A DNA stretch of 64,000 nucleotides from positions 124,001 through 188,000 of the forward strand of contig JAFRYZ010000041.1 of the NCBI GenBank assembly GCA_017442825.1. The letters are read 5' to 3'. The translations under genes and the position numbers were made by a program. Positions 50,170-56,936 of this stretch are shown piece by piece. Within the stretch, counting starts at the first letter, position 1, and each line of letters opens with the position of its first letter. Under the pieces are notes generated by a model. It ran no database searches, was not told the origin of the DNA, and saw nothing but the letters and a program-made list of their open reading frames with translations. The stretch comes from Prevotella sp. (GTDB lineage: Bacteria > Bacteroidota > Bacteroidia > Bacteroidales > Bacteroidaceae).

Positions 50170-50439
50170 ATGGCAGAGCAGAAATCAGAAATCCGTTATT
50201 TGAACGCTCCTTCTATCGATACAAAGAAGAAGAAGTATTGCCGTTTCAAGAAGAGCGGCATCAAGTACATCGACTACAAAGATCCCGAGTTCCTGAAGAA
50301 GTTCCTCAACGAGCAGGGTAAGATTCTTCCCCGTCGTATTACCGGAACCTCTCTGAAGTATCAGCGTCGCGTGGCACAGGCTGTTAAGCGTGCCCGTCAG
50401 ATTGCACTGCTTCCTTACGTAACCGATTTGATGAAGTAA
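50170..50439 (+). CDS. rpsR: 30S ribosomal protein bS18
   Basis: An 89-residue protein with the bS18 core [19 protein letters not shown], then LLNE-type helix and [20 protein letters not shown], ending in [14 protein letters not shown]. It begins 3 nt after the rpsF stop. bS18 contacts the anti-SD region in Bacteroidia ribosomes. Confidence 0.97.
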   Translation: MAEQKSEIRYLNAPSIDTKKKKYCRFKKSGIKYIDYKDPEFLKKFLNEQGKILPRRITGTSLKYQRRVAQAVKRARQIALLPYVTDLMK

Positions 50440-50444
50440 TAAAG

Positions 50445-50451
50445 AAGGAGG
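50445..50451 (+). promoter_or_regulatory. Shine-Dalgarno sequence of rplI
   Basis: AAGGAGG, a full-strength SD sequence, lies 7 nt before the rplI ATG. It is the clearest SD in the window. Confidence 0.8.
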
Positions 50452-50458
50452 AAACAGA

Positions 50459-51046
50459 ATGGAATTAATACTGAAAGAAGATATTATCGGTCTTGGATAC
50501 AAGAACGATATCGTGAATGTAAAGTCAGGCTACGGCCGAAACTATCTCATTCCCCAGCAGAAGGCAGTCATCGCTTCTCCCTCAGCCAAGAAGATTTTGG
50601 CAGAGAACCTGAAGCAACAGGCACACAAGATTGCCGCCCAGAAGGCAGCTGCAGAGGATAAGGCAAAGGCTTTCGAGGGTGTTTCTTTGGAAATCCCTGC
50701 AAAAGTTGCCGTCACCGGTCAGCTTTATGGTTCAGTCGGTGCAGCTCAGGTTGTTGAGGCTCTTGCAGCCAAAGGCATCGAGGTTGACCGCAAGATTGTC
50801 ACCATGAAGGAAGCCAAGAAAGTAGGAGAATACGAGGCTGTTGTTCACTTCCACAAGGAAGTAGAAGTTAAGGTTCCCGTATTGGTTGTTGCCGAGAACC
50901 CCGAGGCTTTAGCTCCTGCCAAGGTGGAGGAAGCTCCCAAGGCTGTAGAGGCTGTTGAAGAAGCACCCGTAGCTGTTGAAGAGGCTCCCGTTGTTGAAGA
51001 AGCTCCCGCAGCAGAAGAGGCTGAGGACGAAGCAGCCGAGGCTTAA
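50459..51046 (+). CDS. rplI: 50S ribosomal protein bL9
   Basis: A 195-residue protein. The N-terminal domain (MELILKEDIIGLGYKNDIV, then GYGRNYLIPQQKAV) and the long helix plus C-terminal domain up to about residue 147 fit bL9. The last 45 residues are an Ala/Glu/Val/Pro-rich acidic tail (repeated EEAPV) not found in most bL9 proteins, which are about 150 residues. Its DNA is a degenerate repeat of GAAGCTCCC/GTTGAAGAA. Confidence 0.95.
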   Translation: MELILKEDIIGLGYKNDIVNVKSGYGRNYLIPQQKAVIASPSAKKILAENLKQQAHKIAAQKAAAEDKAKAFEGVSLEIPAKVAVTGQLYGSVGAAQVVEALAAKGIEVDRKIVTMKEAKKVGEYEAVVHFHKEVEVKVPVLVVAENPEALAPAKVEEAPKAVEAVEEAPVAVEEAPVVEEAPAAEEAEDEAAEA

Positions 51047-51098
51047 TCCCAAAGAAGTAAATTCTTTTCGCACTGTAAAACAGCGTTTCGATAGGAAT

Positions 51099-51132
51099 CC
51101 CAGTCATCGAATCTGATGACTGGGATTTTTCT
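51099..51132 (+). terminator. Terminator of rpsF-rpsR-rplI
   Basis: CCCAGTCATC pairs with GATGACTGGG around GAATCT, followed by ATTTTTCT. Confidence 0.9.
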
Positions 51133-51145
51133 ATCAATCTCTCTC

Positions 51146-51244
51146 TTAGAGGTTAAAGCAGCTCGTGACACCCAGTGTCGTCGCAATCGCAGTCAGGATG
51201 GCTATCGCCGTCTGAATGATAAATTTCCAAGTTTCTTTTTTCAT
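51146..51244 (-). CDS. Smalltalk-family small membrane peptide
   Basis: A 32-residue ORF (MKKETWKFIIQT, then AIAILTAIATTLGVTSC, ending FNL). It matches the smalltalk protein family of Bacteroidales, tiny peptides encoded beside HU-like and amidase or phage-type genes. It has one hydrophobic segment of about 20 residues and a near-terminal Cys after VTS. Its function is unknown. A holin-like or anchoring role would be speculation. It is first on the left side of the accessory island. Confidence 0.85.
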   Translation of the reverse strand: MKKETWKFIIQTAIAILTAIATTLGVTSCFNL

Positions 51245-51269
51245 AATTGTAAAGGTTTAAGGTTGAAAG

Positions 51270-51615
51270 CCCCCAGCCCCCCAGCCCCCTAAAGGGGGTG
51301 TTTAAGGTCAAAGGTCGGAGCCCCCCAGCCCCCTAAAGGGGGTGTTTAAGGGTCTAAGGTTGAAAGCCCCCAGCCCCCTAAAGGGGGAAGATAGGTTGCC
51401 TCACTCACCAGTCATCTCTTTCCCACTTTCCCCGCGACTGTGCCCCACTCGCGCGCCAAGCGAGGCTCAGTTAGCCCCCCAGCCCCCTAAAGGGGGTGAA
51501 AGCCCCCAAGCCCCCTAAAGGGGGTGTTTGTGGTCGGAGGGCTTTGGCCTCCCCCCTTCAGGGGGGATAAGAGGGGATGGGGGTGTCCTTCTTCCCCCCT
51601 TCAGGGGGGATTAGA
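51270..51615. repeat. G/C-rich palindrome array
   Basis: Five copies of AGCCCCCTAAAGGGGGT-type palindromes (near 51283, 51328, 51371, 51481, 51509) and two of CCCCCCTTCAGGGGGGAT followed by AAGAGGGG or TAGAGGGG (near 51551 and 51595). They fill the gap between the smalltalk ORF and the HU-like gene. The last copy runs up to the HU stop codon. The structure resembles REP sequences. Confidence 0.85.
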
Positions 51616-51623
51616 GGGGGGCT

Positions 51624-52058
51624 TTAGGGCTGCTCCTCCTTGTCCACGTGGTACATGCCGTACTCTTCCACGGTGACGCCCGTCAGGAGCGACTTCACGC
51701 GTTTGCCGTCTGCGCTCTTCTTCACGGTGGGCTGGAAGATGATGTGCACACTCTTCACGTTCTTCGTCGGCGTGAAGTCCTTCGCCGAGTCTGCCGGCGA
51801 GGTGGCGATGCCGCACTTGAATCCGCCGAATCCGTCGAGGATGACGCGCTCTCCAGCCAGGAGGTGCTTGCGCATCTGGGTCACCAGTTCGGTGATCACT
51901 CCGAGCACGTCGCTCTTGGTCAGCGAGCACTTCTCTTCGATGTCCTCAGCAATCTGCTCCGAGCGGATGACGCCTACGGGCACCGCGCGAGCGTACCACT
52001 TACCGCGGGTCCTTGACCCTTCTCTGTTGTTCTGAACTAATTTGTAACGTACTGACAT
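51624..52058 (-). CDS. HU-like DNA-binding protein of the island type
   Basis: A 144-residue protein starting at ATG 52058 (SVRYKLVQNNREGSRTRGKW). An extended N-terminus precedes the DNABII fold: IAEDIEEKCSLTKSDVLGVI as helices 1 and 2, then GERVILDGFGGFKCGIA with the beta-arm entrance. It is longer than chromosomal HU (92 residues at 62228). Bacteroidales islands commonly pair this HU type with smalltalk, VirE and amidase genes. It may organise the island's own DNA; that is inference. Confidence 0.85.
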   Translation of the reverse strand: MSVRYKLVQNNREGSRTRGKWYARAVPVGVIRSEQIAEDIEEKCSLTKSDVLGVITELVTQMRKHLLAGERVILDGFGGFKCGIATSPADSAKDFTPTKNVKSVHIIFQPTVKKSADGKRVKSLLTGVTVEEYGMYHVDKEEQP

Positions 52059-52249
52059 AATGTTAAAGTTTAAGTTAATGGTTATGGCTAACAGTTCTCT
52101 TGTCCGGACGGTGCAAAAGTACAACACATCGAAGCGCAACACCAAATCCGGCGTGCCCTGCAGTGCAAAAATCTGTTAAAGAAACGGGTGTTTGGCAACA
52201 AATTTATAACACTACTGATTGTCAGCGAGTTACGGATGGCATATTGCAA

Positions 52250-52474
52250 AATGCAACATTGCAACATTGCAACATTGTTGCATTAAGCATTTTCCGACAT
52301 GCAAAATGGGCACGTATGCTAATAGGTTATTATAATATATAATTATATTTATATATTATAATAAAATTACTATTATTACATTCTATCACATTTTTATATT
52401 ACTTTTCTTACAATTTTCAACCCCACATATATAGAAATTCCTTAATGCAACAATGTTGCAATGCAACAATGTTA
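52250..52474. repeat. Iteron inverted-repeat element C
   Basis: Perfect 23-bp inverted arms lie at 52265-52287 and 52441-52463, extended outward by more 8-bp units (GCAACATT, GTTGCATT). The 153-bp spacer contains an AT-rich near-palindrome (about 52327-52364) and a pyrimidine-rich stretch ending CCCCACAT. It lies between the HU-like gene and the WG gene inside the island. A third direct copy of the arm is at 56123-56145. Confidence 0.88.
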
Positions 52475-52523
52475 CAAACCGTGTTTTGCCGAGGGGTTCC
52501 CTGTTTTTTTCTGAAAAGTTTTT

Positions 52524-52554
52524 TTTGAAGGTAAACAGGAATTGCTTATATTTG
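52524..52554 (+). promoter_or_regulatory. Promoter of the WG-repeat gene
   Basis: TTTG at 52524-52527 and TATATTTG at 52547-52554 with 19-bp spacing. The start codon is 42 nt downstream. Confidence 0.7.
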
Positions 52555-52596
52555 CAGTTGACAACTTAAATCATCACATTAAAAACCGCAATACGT

Positions 52597-53937
52597 ATGA
52601 AACGATTGGTCATTTGTTGTGTGGCGCTGGCAGGCGTGCTGAGTATGAAGGCGCAGGTGCCGGCAGCCAGTAATCCTGTATGCGCCGAATGTGGCGGAAA
52701 CGAGCAACGCAAAGAAGGTGGACGGTGGGTCCAGGTTTCCGATCACAAGTCGTGGTGTCCTATCGGCAAGAAGATTGCCGAGGCTAAAGCCAAAGCCAAA
52801 GCAGCAGAGTGGTCGCCTGACTTCAGTTCCATTGAGTATCAGTATGGCAACGGCGTGATGTGCGATGAATGCGAACGGGTGCAAGGTCATACTTCGGACT
52901 GTACGATAGGCTTTTTTCAAAAGAAAATCTATAAACTCGCCGAACTTGACCATTCCAAGTGGTGGGCGGGATCAGTAGAGTCGTATAAGCTTTCGGTTCG
53001 TAACCGGGAGGAGAATATCCGCAATGCTGCCCGACGAGGACGTGAAGAAAGGGCGAAGGCTCAACAGGCCCGAACATCCCAGCAACCCACCTCTGCAACG
53101 CCCCAGCGCCAGGTCTCCACCAAGCTGAAGGACCATCAGCCTATACCTGAGCAACGCCCTGCAGCTCAGCCAGATCCGAACATCACCCTGATTCCCTATA
53201 TGGGCAGGATGCCGGCGCCGGTCATTCCTACGACGGAAATGACGGTGATCAGGGAAACAGGACCTGACGGTACCGTCTATGACAAGCACATCAAGTTTCA
53301 CGACCGGTATTCTGCCGTTGCCTACTGTAAGATGAATCCCAGCGGCTCTGAACAGTGGACGATGTTTTCATCGGATGGCAAAAAGTTAGGAATTTTCAGC
53401 AAGGTCTATACCGTCGAACGGGACAAGTTCGACAAATACTTTATTGCCCAAGACGCACGCGGCTATTGGGGTGTCTATAACCTCAGGGGTGATGCGAAAC
53501 TGCCTCATGAATATGAAGAAATCGAGGCTCTTGCCGTCGATGACAATCTCGGCTACCATCGCCTGCTGCTGAAATGCTCTCGCAACGGAAAATGGGGCAT
53601 CTATGGCGCAGACATCGCCTGCGAATGGGACGACATCTGGTTCGAGGACATCAACCCCGGACTCATCTTCCGCGTCCTGAAAGACGGCAAGTACGGCATC
53701 GTGGAACAGTACAAGATCCCCTTCATCCCGTGCGAATACACCTACCTGGAAAAGGTGGTCTATCAGGGTGGCGGAGCTGAATACTACATCGTCAGCAAGG
53801 ACGGACAGCAATACGGTGTTTATCGCCGCTATGAGAAATGGCGGGACGAGCAGCTGTCGCTCTGCGAAGCGCGAGACGCCATCAAAGCCGACGTCACACA
53901 ATACAAGCAGAAAATGAGCAAGAAAAGGAACCCATAA
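52597..53937 (+). CDS. Secreted WG-repeat protein with Cys motifs
   Basis: A 446-residue protein. The signal peptide ends in MKAQ near residue 20. Two Cys clusters follow (CAECGG near 28 and CPIG near 51; CDECERVQGH near 88 and CTIG near 102). After a Gln/Arg/Ala-rich stretch, four WG-type repeats occupy about residues 280-420 (GYWGVYNLRG, GKWGIYGADI, GKYGIVEQYK, QQYGVYRRYE). WG repeats form beta-propeller or solenoid binding surfaces, mostly on secreted proteins. It lies in the island downstream of element C. The function is unknown. Confidence 0.75.
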   Translation: MKRLVICCVALAGVLSMKAQVPAASNPVCAECGGNEQRKEGGRWVQVSDHKSWCPIGKKIAEAKAKAKAAEWSPDFSSIEYQYGNGVMCDECERVQGHTSDCTIGFFQKKIYKLAELDHSKWWAGSVESYKLSVRNREENIRNAARRGREERAKAQQARTSQQPTSATPQRQVSTKLKDHQPIPEQRPAAQPDPNITLIPYMGRMPAPVIPTTEMTVIRETGPDGTVYDKHIKFHDRYSAVAYCKMNPSGSEQWTMFSSDGKKLGIFSKVYTVERDKFDKYFIAQDARGYWGVYNLRGDAKLPHEYEEIEALAVDDNLGYHRLLLKCSRNGKWGIYGADIACEWDDIWFEDINPGLIFRVLKDGKYGIVEQYKIPFIPCEYTYLEKVVYQGGGAEYYIVSKDGQQYGVYRRYEKWRDEQLSLCEARDAIKADVTQYKQKMSKKRNP

Positions 53938-53976
53938 CATCGGCGCACCGAACCGTTTGCCCTCCCCACATAGCAG

Positions 53977-54100
53977 ATGACGCGAGAAGAGATGATAGCT
54001 GCAGGACTGACACCTGAGGAGACGAAACACAACAGTCACCGCAGGGCGTTCTTCCACGACTACAACCGCCCCGGACTGTATATGATCACCCTGGTGACAG
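53977..54100 (+). pseudogene. Fragment resembling a REP-associated tyrosine transposase
   Basis: From ATG 53977 about 41 codons read MTREEMIAAGLTPEET, then HRRAFFHDYNRPGLYMITLV. This resembles the start of RAYT/Y1 transposases (HRR...DY...G.YfiT). The homology stops near 54098. The frame then runs into primase sequence read in another frame (shifted by one), so the transposase is truncated and not functional. The His-hydrophobic-His and Tyr catalytic motifs are missing. Confidence 0.6.
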
Positions 54101-54121
54101 AAGCCCATCACCGACGAGGGG

Positions 54122-56122
54122 ATGATTGCCGAACTGAAGCGTCTGGGCATCTACTTGGTACATGTGACGCCTTCGACGGAGGGTTTCCGCCTGTTCTTCG
54201 CGGTGCCTCACGGCATGACGCTGGAGGAGGCTCAACGGTGGATGTCTCAGCAGCTGGGCGATGCCGACTACGACGGTTGCGTGAAGGACTTGGCGCGTTG
54301 CTCGTTTGTGGTGCCGAGAGACTATCTCCTTTATTTGGATGAGGAAAACCTGTTTAAAGCCCCCCTCGCGTCCCCCCTGAAGGGGGGAAGAACTGAAGCC
54401 CCACAAGCCCCTCTCGCGTCCCCCCTGAAGGGGGGAAGAACTGAAGCCCCTCAAGCCCCCCAAGCATTCTCTCCGTCAGGACTTCCCCCCTTCAGGGGGG
54501 ACGCGAGAGGGGCTCTTTCCTTCAAAGGTATCCCTTATGCTTCTATCATTCGTGAGTGGTTTGTGCGCAACGGCGGCGAGCCTCAGGAGGGCGAGCGGAA
54601 TGTGAAGTTGCACAAGCTGGCGGTGAACCTGCGGGCTATCTGCGACAACAAGCGTGAGGTGCTGATGCAGGTGATGCCCCGCTTCGGACTCTCAGATCAG
54701 GAACTGAGGAGCATCGTCGATTCTGCCTGCAAGGAGGAGCCGAAGGGTGTGTCGAAGGTGATGCAGCAGATTGTGGATCATGAAGAGCGGAGGATGAGGA
54801 ATGATGAATCATGGGACGAGTCGGAAACGTCGGAGGAAACCCGTTCCTCACTTCTTAACGCTTCGTTGAAGAAGGCGCTCCCCATAGGGCTCCGCGAGTC
54901 GCTGAAAGGGGTGCCTGAGTCGATGCACATGCCTGTGTTGTGCTCGGTGATGCCGATAGCGGCGGCGTATGCCGACCAGGTGGAGGTGGAGTATTGCGAC
55001 GGCAACCGCCAGCGGCTGGGGCTGATGTCGATTATCAGAGGTGAGCAGGCGAGCGGCAAGAGCGTATGTAAGAATGTGGTGGATGTGTGGAAGCGCCAGT
55101 TGGACGAGGAGGATGCGCTTGCCCGCAAGCGTGAGGAGGAATGGAAGGAGCGCAAGAAGAGTCGCAAGGCGAACGAGAAGGCTCCCGAAGACCCGAAGGT
55201 GCTCATCCGTATGGTGCCCGTAACGGTGTCGTGCTCTACGCTCCTGAAACGGTTCAAGAACTCCAACGGACACACGCTCTACTCCTTCGGTGAGGAACTC
55301 GACACGCTCCGCAAGACCAACGGCGCCGGCTCGTGGTCGTCGAAGTATGACATCTATCGCGTGGCGTTCGACAACGGCGAATGGGGTCAGGACTACAATT
55401 CGGACCAGGCGGAGTCGGGTGTGGTGAAGGTGGCCTACAACTGGACGATGCTGGGTACGGACGGCGCTATGAAGAAGTGTTTCAAGAGTGACAACATAGA
55501 GAACGGACTGTCTTCGCGAATACTCGTTGCCGAGATGCCCGACGCGTCGTTTGCCAAGATGCCGAAGTTCGGACGGCGTTCGGCTGATGATGAGGCAAGG
55601 ATTCAGGAGGCTGTCACCCGTCTGCGCTCGTATAGCGGATTCGTGGATACGCCCCGTCTGCGCAAAGCCATAGAGACGTGGGTGGAGCAGAAGCGCGTGG
55701 AGGCGGCTAAGGACATCGACCGCGTGAAGGACACCTACCGCAAGCGTGCGGCGGTCATCGGGTTCAGGTGCGGAGTGATACATCATCTGTTGGAGCAAGA
55801 GCATGAAAGCGCCAGAGAGTCTAAACGATGCCTGGACTTCGCCCTGATGATGGCGGAATATTGTCTCCAGCAGCAGATAAGTGCCTTCGGCGAGGCGTTG
55901 CAGAACGAATATGTCAGCGCACAAGGCGAGTGCCAGCGATATGGTGCCAACCACAGCGTCTTCGACCAGTTGCCGCCAACGTTCATGATGGATGACCTGC
56001 GGGCAAAGAAACGCGGTTTCTGTACTGACCAATCCTTACGTTCTATCGTCTCACGCTGGCGACGCGACGGATGGATAGAGAAGATTGACTCTAAACATTG
56101 GAAGAAAAATGTAACATTGTAA
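54122..56122 (+). CDS. VirE-N/DUF3987 primase-helicase, 5'-truncated
   Basis: A 666-residue protein from ATG 54122. Residues 1-78 are the rear part of the BT4734/VirE-N domain (LGIYLVHVTPSTEGFRLFF, VKDLARCSFVVPRDYLLYLDE); the domain's front half is missing. Residues about 79-132 are a repeat-encoded linker of PLASPLKGGR units. Residues about 133-215 resemble a primase C-terminal region. DUF3987 helicase-like ATPase follows (Walker A GEQASGKS near residue 307, later AYNWTMLGTDGAMKK and LSSRILVAEMPDA). Its last codons and stop lie in the third iteron copy. It may be a decayed island replication protein. Confidence 0.75.
   Translation: MIAELKRLGIYLVHVTPSTEGFRLFFAVPHGMTLEEAQRWMSQQLGDADYDGCVKDLARCSFVVPRDYLLYLDEENLFKAPLASPLKGGRTEAPQAPLASPLKGGRTEAPQAPQAFSPSGLPPFRGDARGALSFKGIPYASIIREWFVRNGGEPQEGERNVKLHKLAVNLRAICDNKREVLMQVMPRFGLSDQELRSIVDSACKEEPKGVSKVMQQIVDHEERRMRNDESWDESETSEETRSSLLNASLKKALPIGLRESLKGVPESMHMPVLCSVMPIAAAYADQVEVEYCDGNRQRLGLMSIIRGEQASGKSVCKNVVDVWKRQLDEEDALARKREEEWKERKKSRKANEKAPEDPKVLIRMVPVTVSCSTLLKRFKNSNGHTLYSFGEELDTLRKTNGAGSWSSKYDIYRVAFDNGEWGQDYNSDQAESGVVKVAYNWTMLGTDGAMKKCFKSDNIENGLSSRILVAEMPDASFAKMPKFGRRSADDEARIQEAVTRLRSYSGFVDTPRLRKAIETWVEQKRVEAAKDIDRVKDTYRKRAAVIGFRCGVIHHLLEQEHESARESKRCLDFALMMAEYCLQQQISAFGEALQNEYVSAQGECQRYGANHSVFDQLPPTFMMDDLRAKKRGFCTDQSLRSIVSRWRRDGWIEKIDSKHWKKNVTL
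54357..54514. repeat. G/C-rich palindromes inside the primase gene
   Basis: Two direct copies (54357-54390 and 54405-54438, 48 bp apart) read AAGCCCC, CTCGCGT and CCCCCCTGAAGGGGGG. An inverted copy lies at 54482-54514. All are in frame, encoding APLASPLKGGRTE twice and GLPPFRGDARGA. They match the intergenic palindromes of the same island. Confidence 0.85.
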
Positions 56123-56145
56123 CATTGCAACATTGTTGCATTAAG
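56112..56145. repeat. Third copy of the element C iteron arm
   Basis: The 23-bp arm sequence of element C recurs at 56123-56145 in direct orientation, preceded by further AACATTGT units. The primase stop codon lies inside it. Confidence 0.9.
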
Positions 56146-56182
56146 CACATTCGTGCATGAACTTACAAAAAGATACAATACT

Positions 56183-56653
56183 ATGGAAATGATATTAAAA
56201 AGAATAGCAAAGAGAAAGGGATATACAATAGGAAGACTATACATCACCAACAGCCCCTCCCCTAATGGGGAGGGTGGTACCTACTTCTGCGACACGCTGG
56301 AACCTACGGCGCTGGAGCTGAAGACGACGGTGAAGAAGGAGGCGGTGATGAGGTCGGCAAAGAAGGCGGCGGCGCTGAAGCCCTTCGCCATCCCCGAAGG
56401 ACGATACCCGGTGGTCATCACGTGGAGCCCGAAGATGAAGAAATGGCTGCCCCTATTAGTGAACGTTCCGATGTTCAGCGGCATCCGCATACACGCCGGC
56501 AACACGGCGAAGGACACCGCAGGCTGCATCCTCGTGGGACAGAACCTGACGAAGGGGATGGTGCTGAACTCCAACACGTGGATGAAACGGCTGAAGGACA
56601 AAATCGTGGAAGCGAAGGACAAGGGCGAAGCGGTGTGGATAACGATTAGGTAG
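56183..56653 (+). CDS. DUF5675 family protein
   Basis: A 156-residue protein, usually found in Bacteroidetes phages and islands. Features are GRLYI near the start, [25 protein letters not shown] and [23 protein letters not shown]. The His and Cys in these last two resemble peptidase catalytic residues, and such proteins may act on peptidoglycan or peptides; this is inference. Between the start and YFCDTLE is an extra [11 protein letters not shown] encoded by an in-frame G/C palindrome. ATG 56183 is chosen. It takes the place where an amidase often lies in such islands. Confidence 0.75.
   Translation: MEMILKRIAKRKGYTIGRLYITNSPSPNGEGGTYFCDTLEPTALELKTTVKKEAVMRSAKKAAALKPFAIPEGRYPVVITWSPKMKKWLPLLVNVPMFSGIRIHAGNTAKDTAGCILVGQNLTKGMVLNSNTWMKRLKDKIVEAKDKGEAVWITIR
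56255..56274. repeat. In-frame palindrome in the DUF5675 gene
   Basis: CCCTCCCC and GGGGAGGG form an 8-bp perfect stem with a TAAT loop. It is read as part of the coding frame. Confidence 0.8.
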
Positions 56654-56654
56654 C

Positions 56655-56725
56655 CCCCCTCTTATCCCCCCTGAAGGGGGGAAGAAGGGCACCCCCAGCC
56701 CTCCTAGGGGGGCTGGGGAGCGATA
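56655..56725. repeat. G/C-rich palindromes after the DUF5675 gene
   Basis: CCCCCCTCTTATC, CCCCCCTGAAGGGGGG and AGCCCTCCTAGGGGGGCT units follow the stop codon. They match the island's other palindromes and mark its right end. Confidence 0.8.
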
Positions 56726-56753
56726 CCGAAGCGTCGGGCTATAAAAATCATTA

Positions 56754-56790
56754 AAAACTCAACGGCTATAAGGCTCGGTTGAGTTTTTTT
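56754..56790 (+). terminator. Terminator before fabD
   Basis: AAAACTCAAC (56754-56763) pairs with GTTGAGTTTT (56778-56787), followed by a T-run. Confidence 0.85.
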
Positions 56791-56799
56791 TGTAATTTT

Positions 56800-56890
56800 G
56801 AGCTTCGCTCGAAAGTACTCACGTTCGACAAAGCAAAGAAACCTTTGGTTTTCTTTGGTTTTGTGCTCACTAAATCGTACCTTTGCGCGT
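56800..56890. repeat. Promoter-bearing palindromic repeat before fabD
   Basis: One unit with GCTCGAAAGTACTCACG, GTTCGACAAAGCAAAG and the right end AATCGTACCTTTGCG. The -7 box TACCTTTG is at 56878-56885, about 51 nt before the fabD start. Confidence 0.75.
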
Positions 56891-56936
56891 CAATTACAAG
56901 AAACAGAGTAAAAACAATAAAGAATAAAAGGAAAAA

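Noticed and set aside
51270-51615. Rho-independent terminators in the G/C palindrome array
   Set aside because: Stems are GC-pure but lack following T-runs and occur many times in both orientations; a REP-like repeat explains them better.
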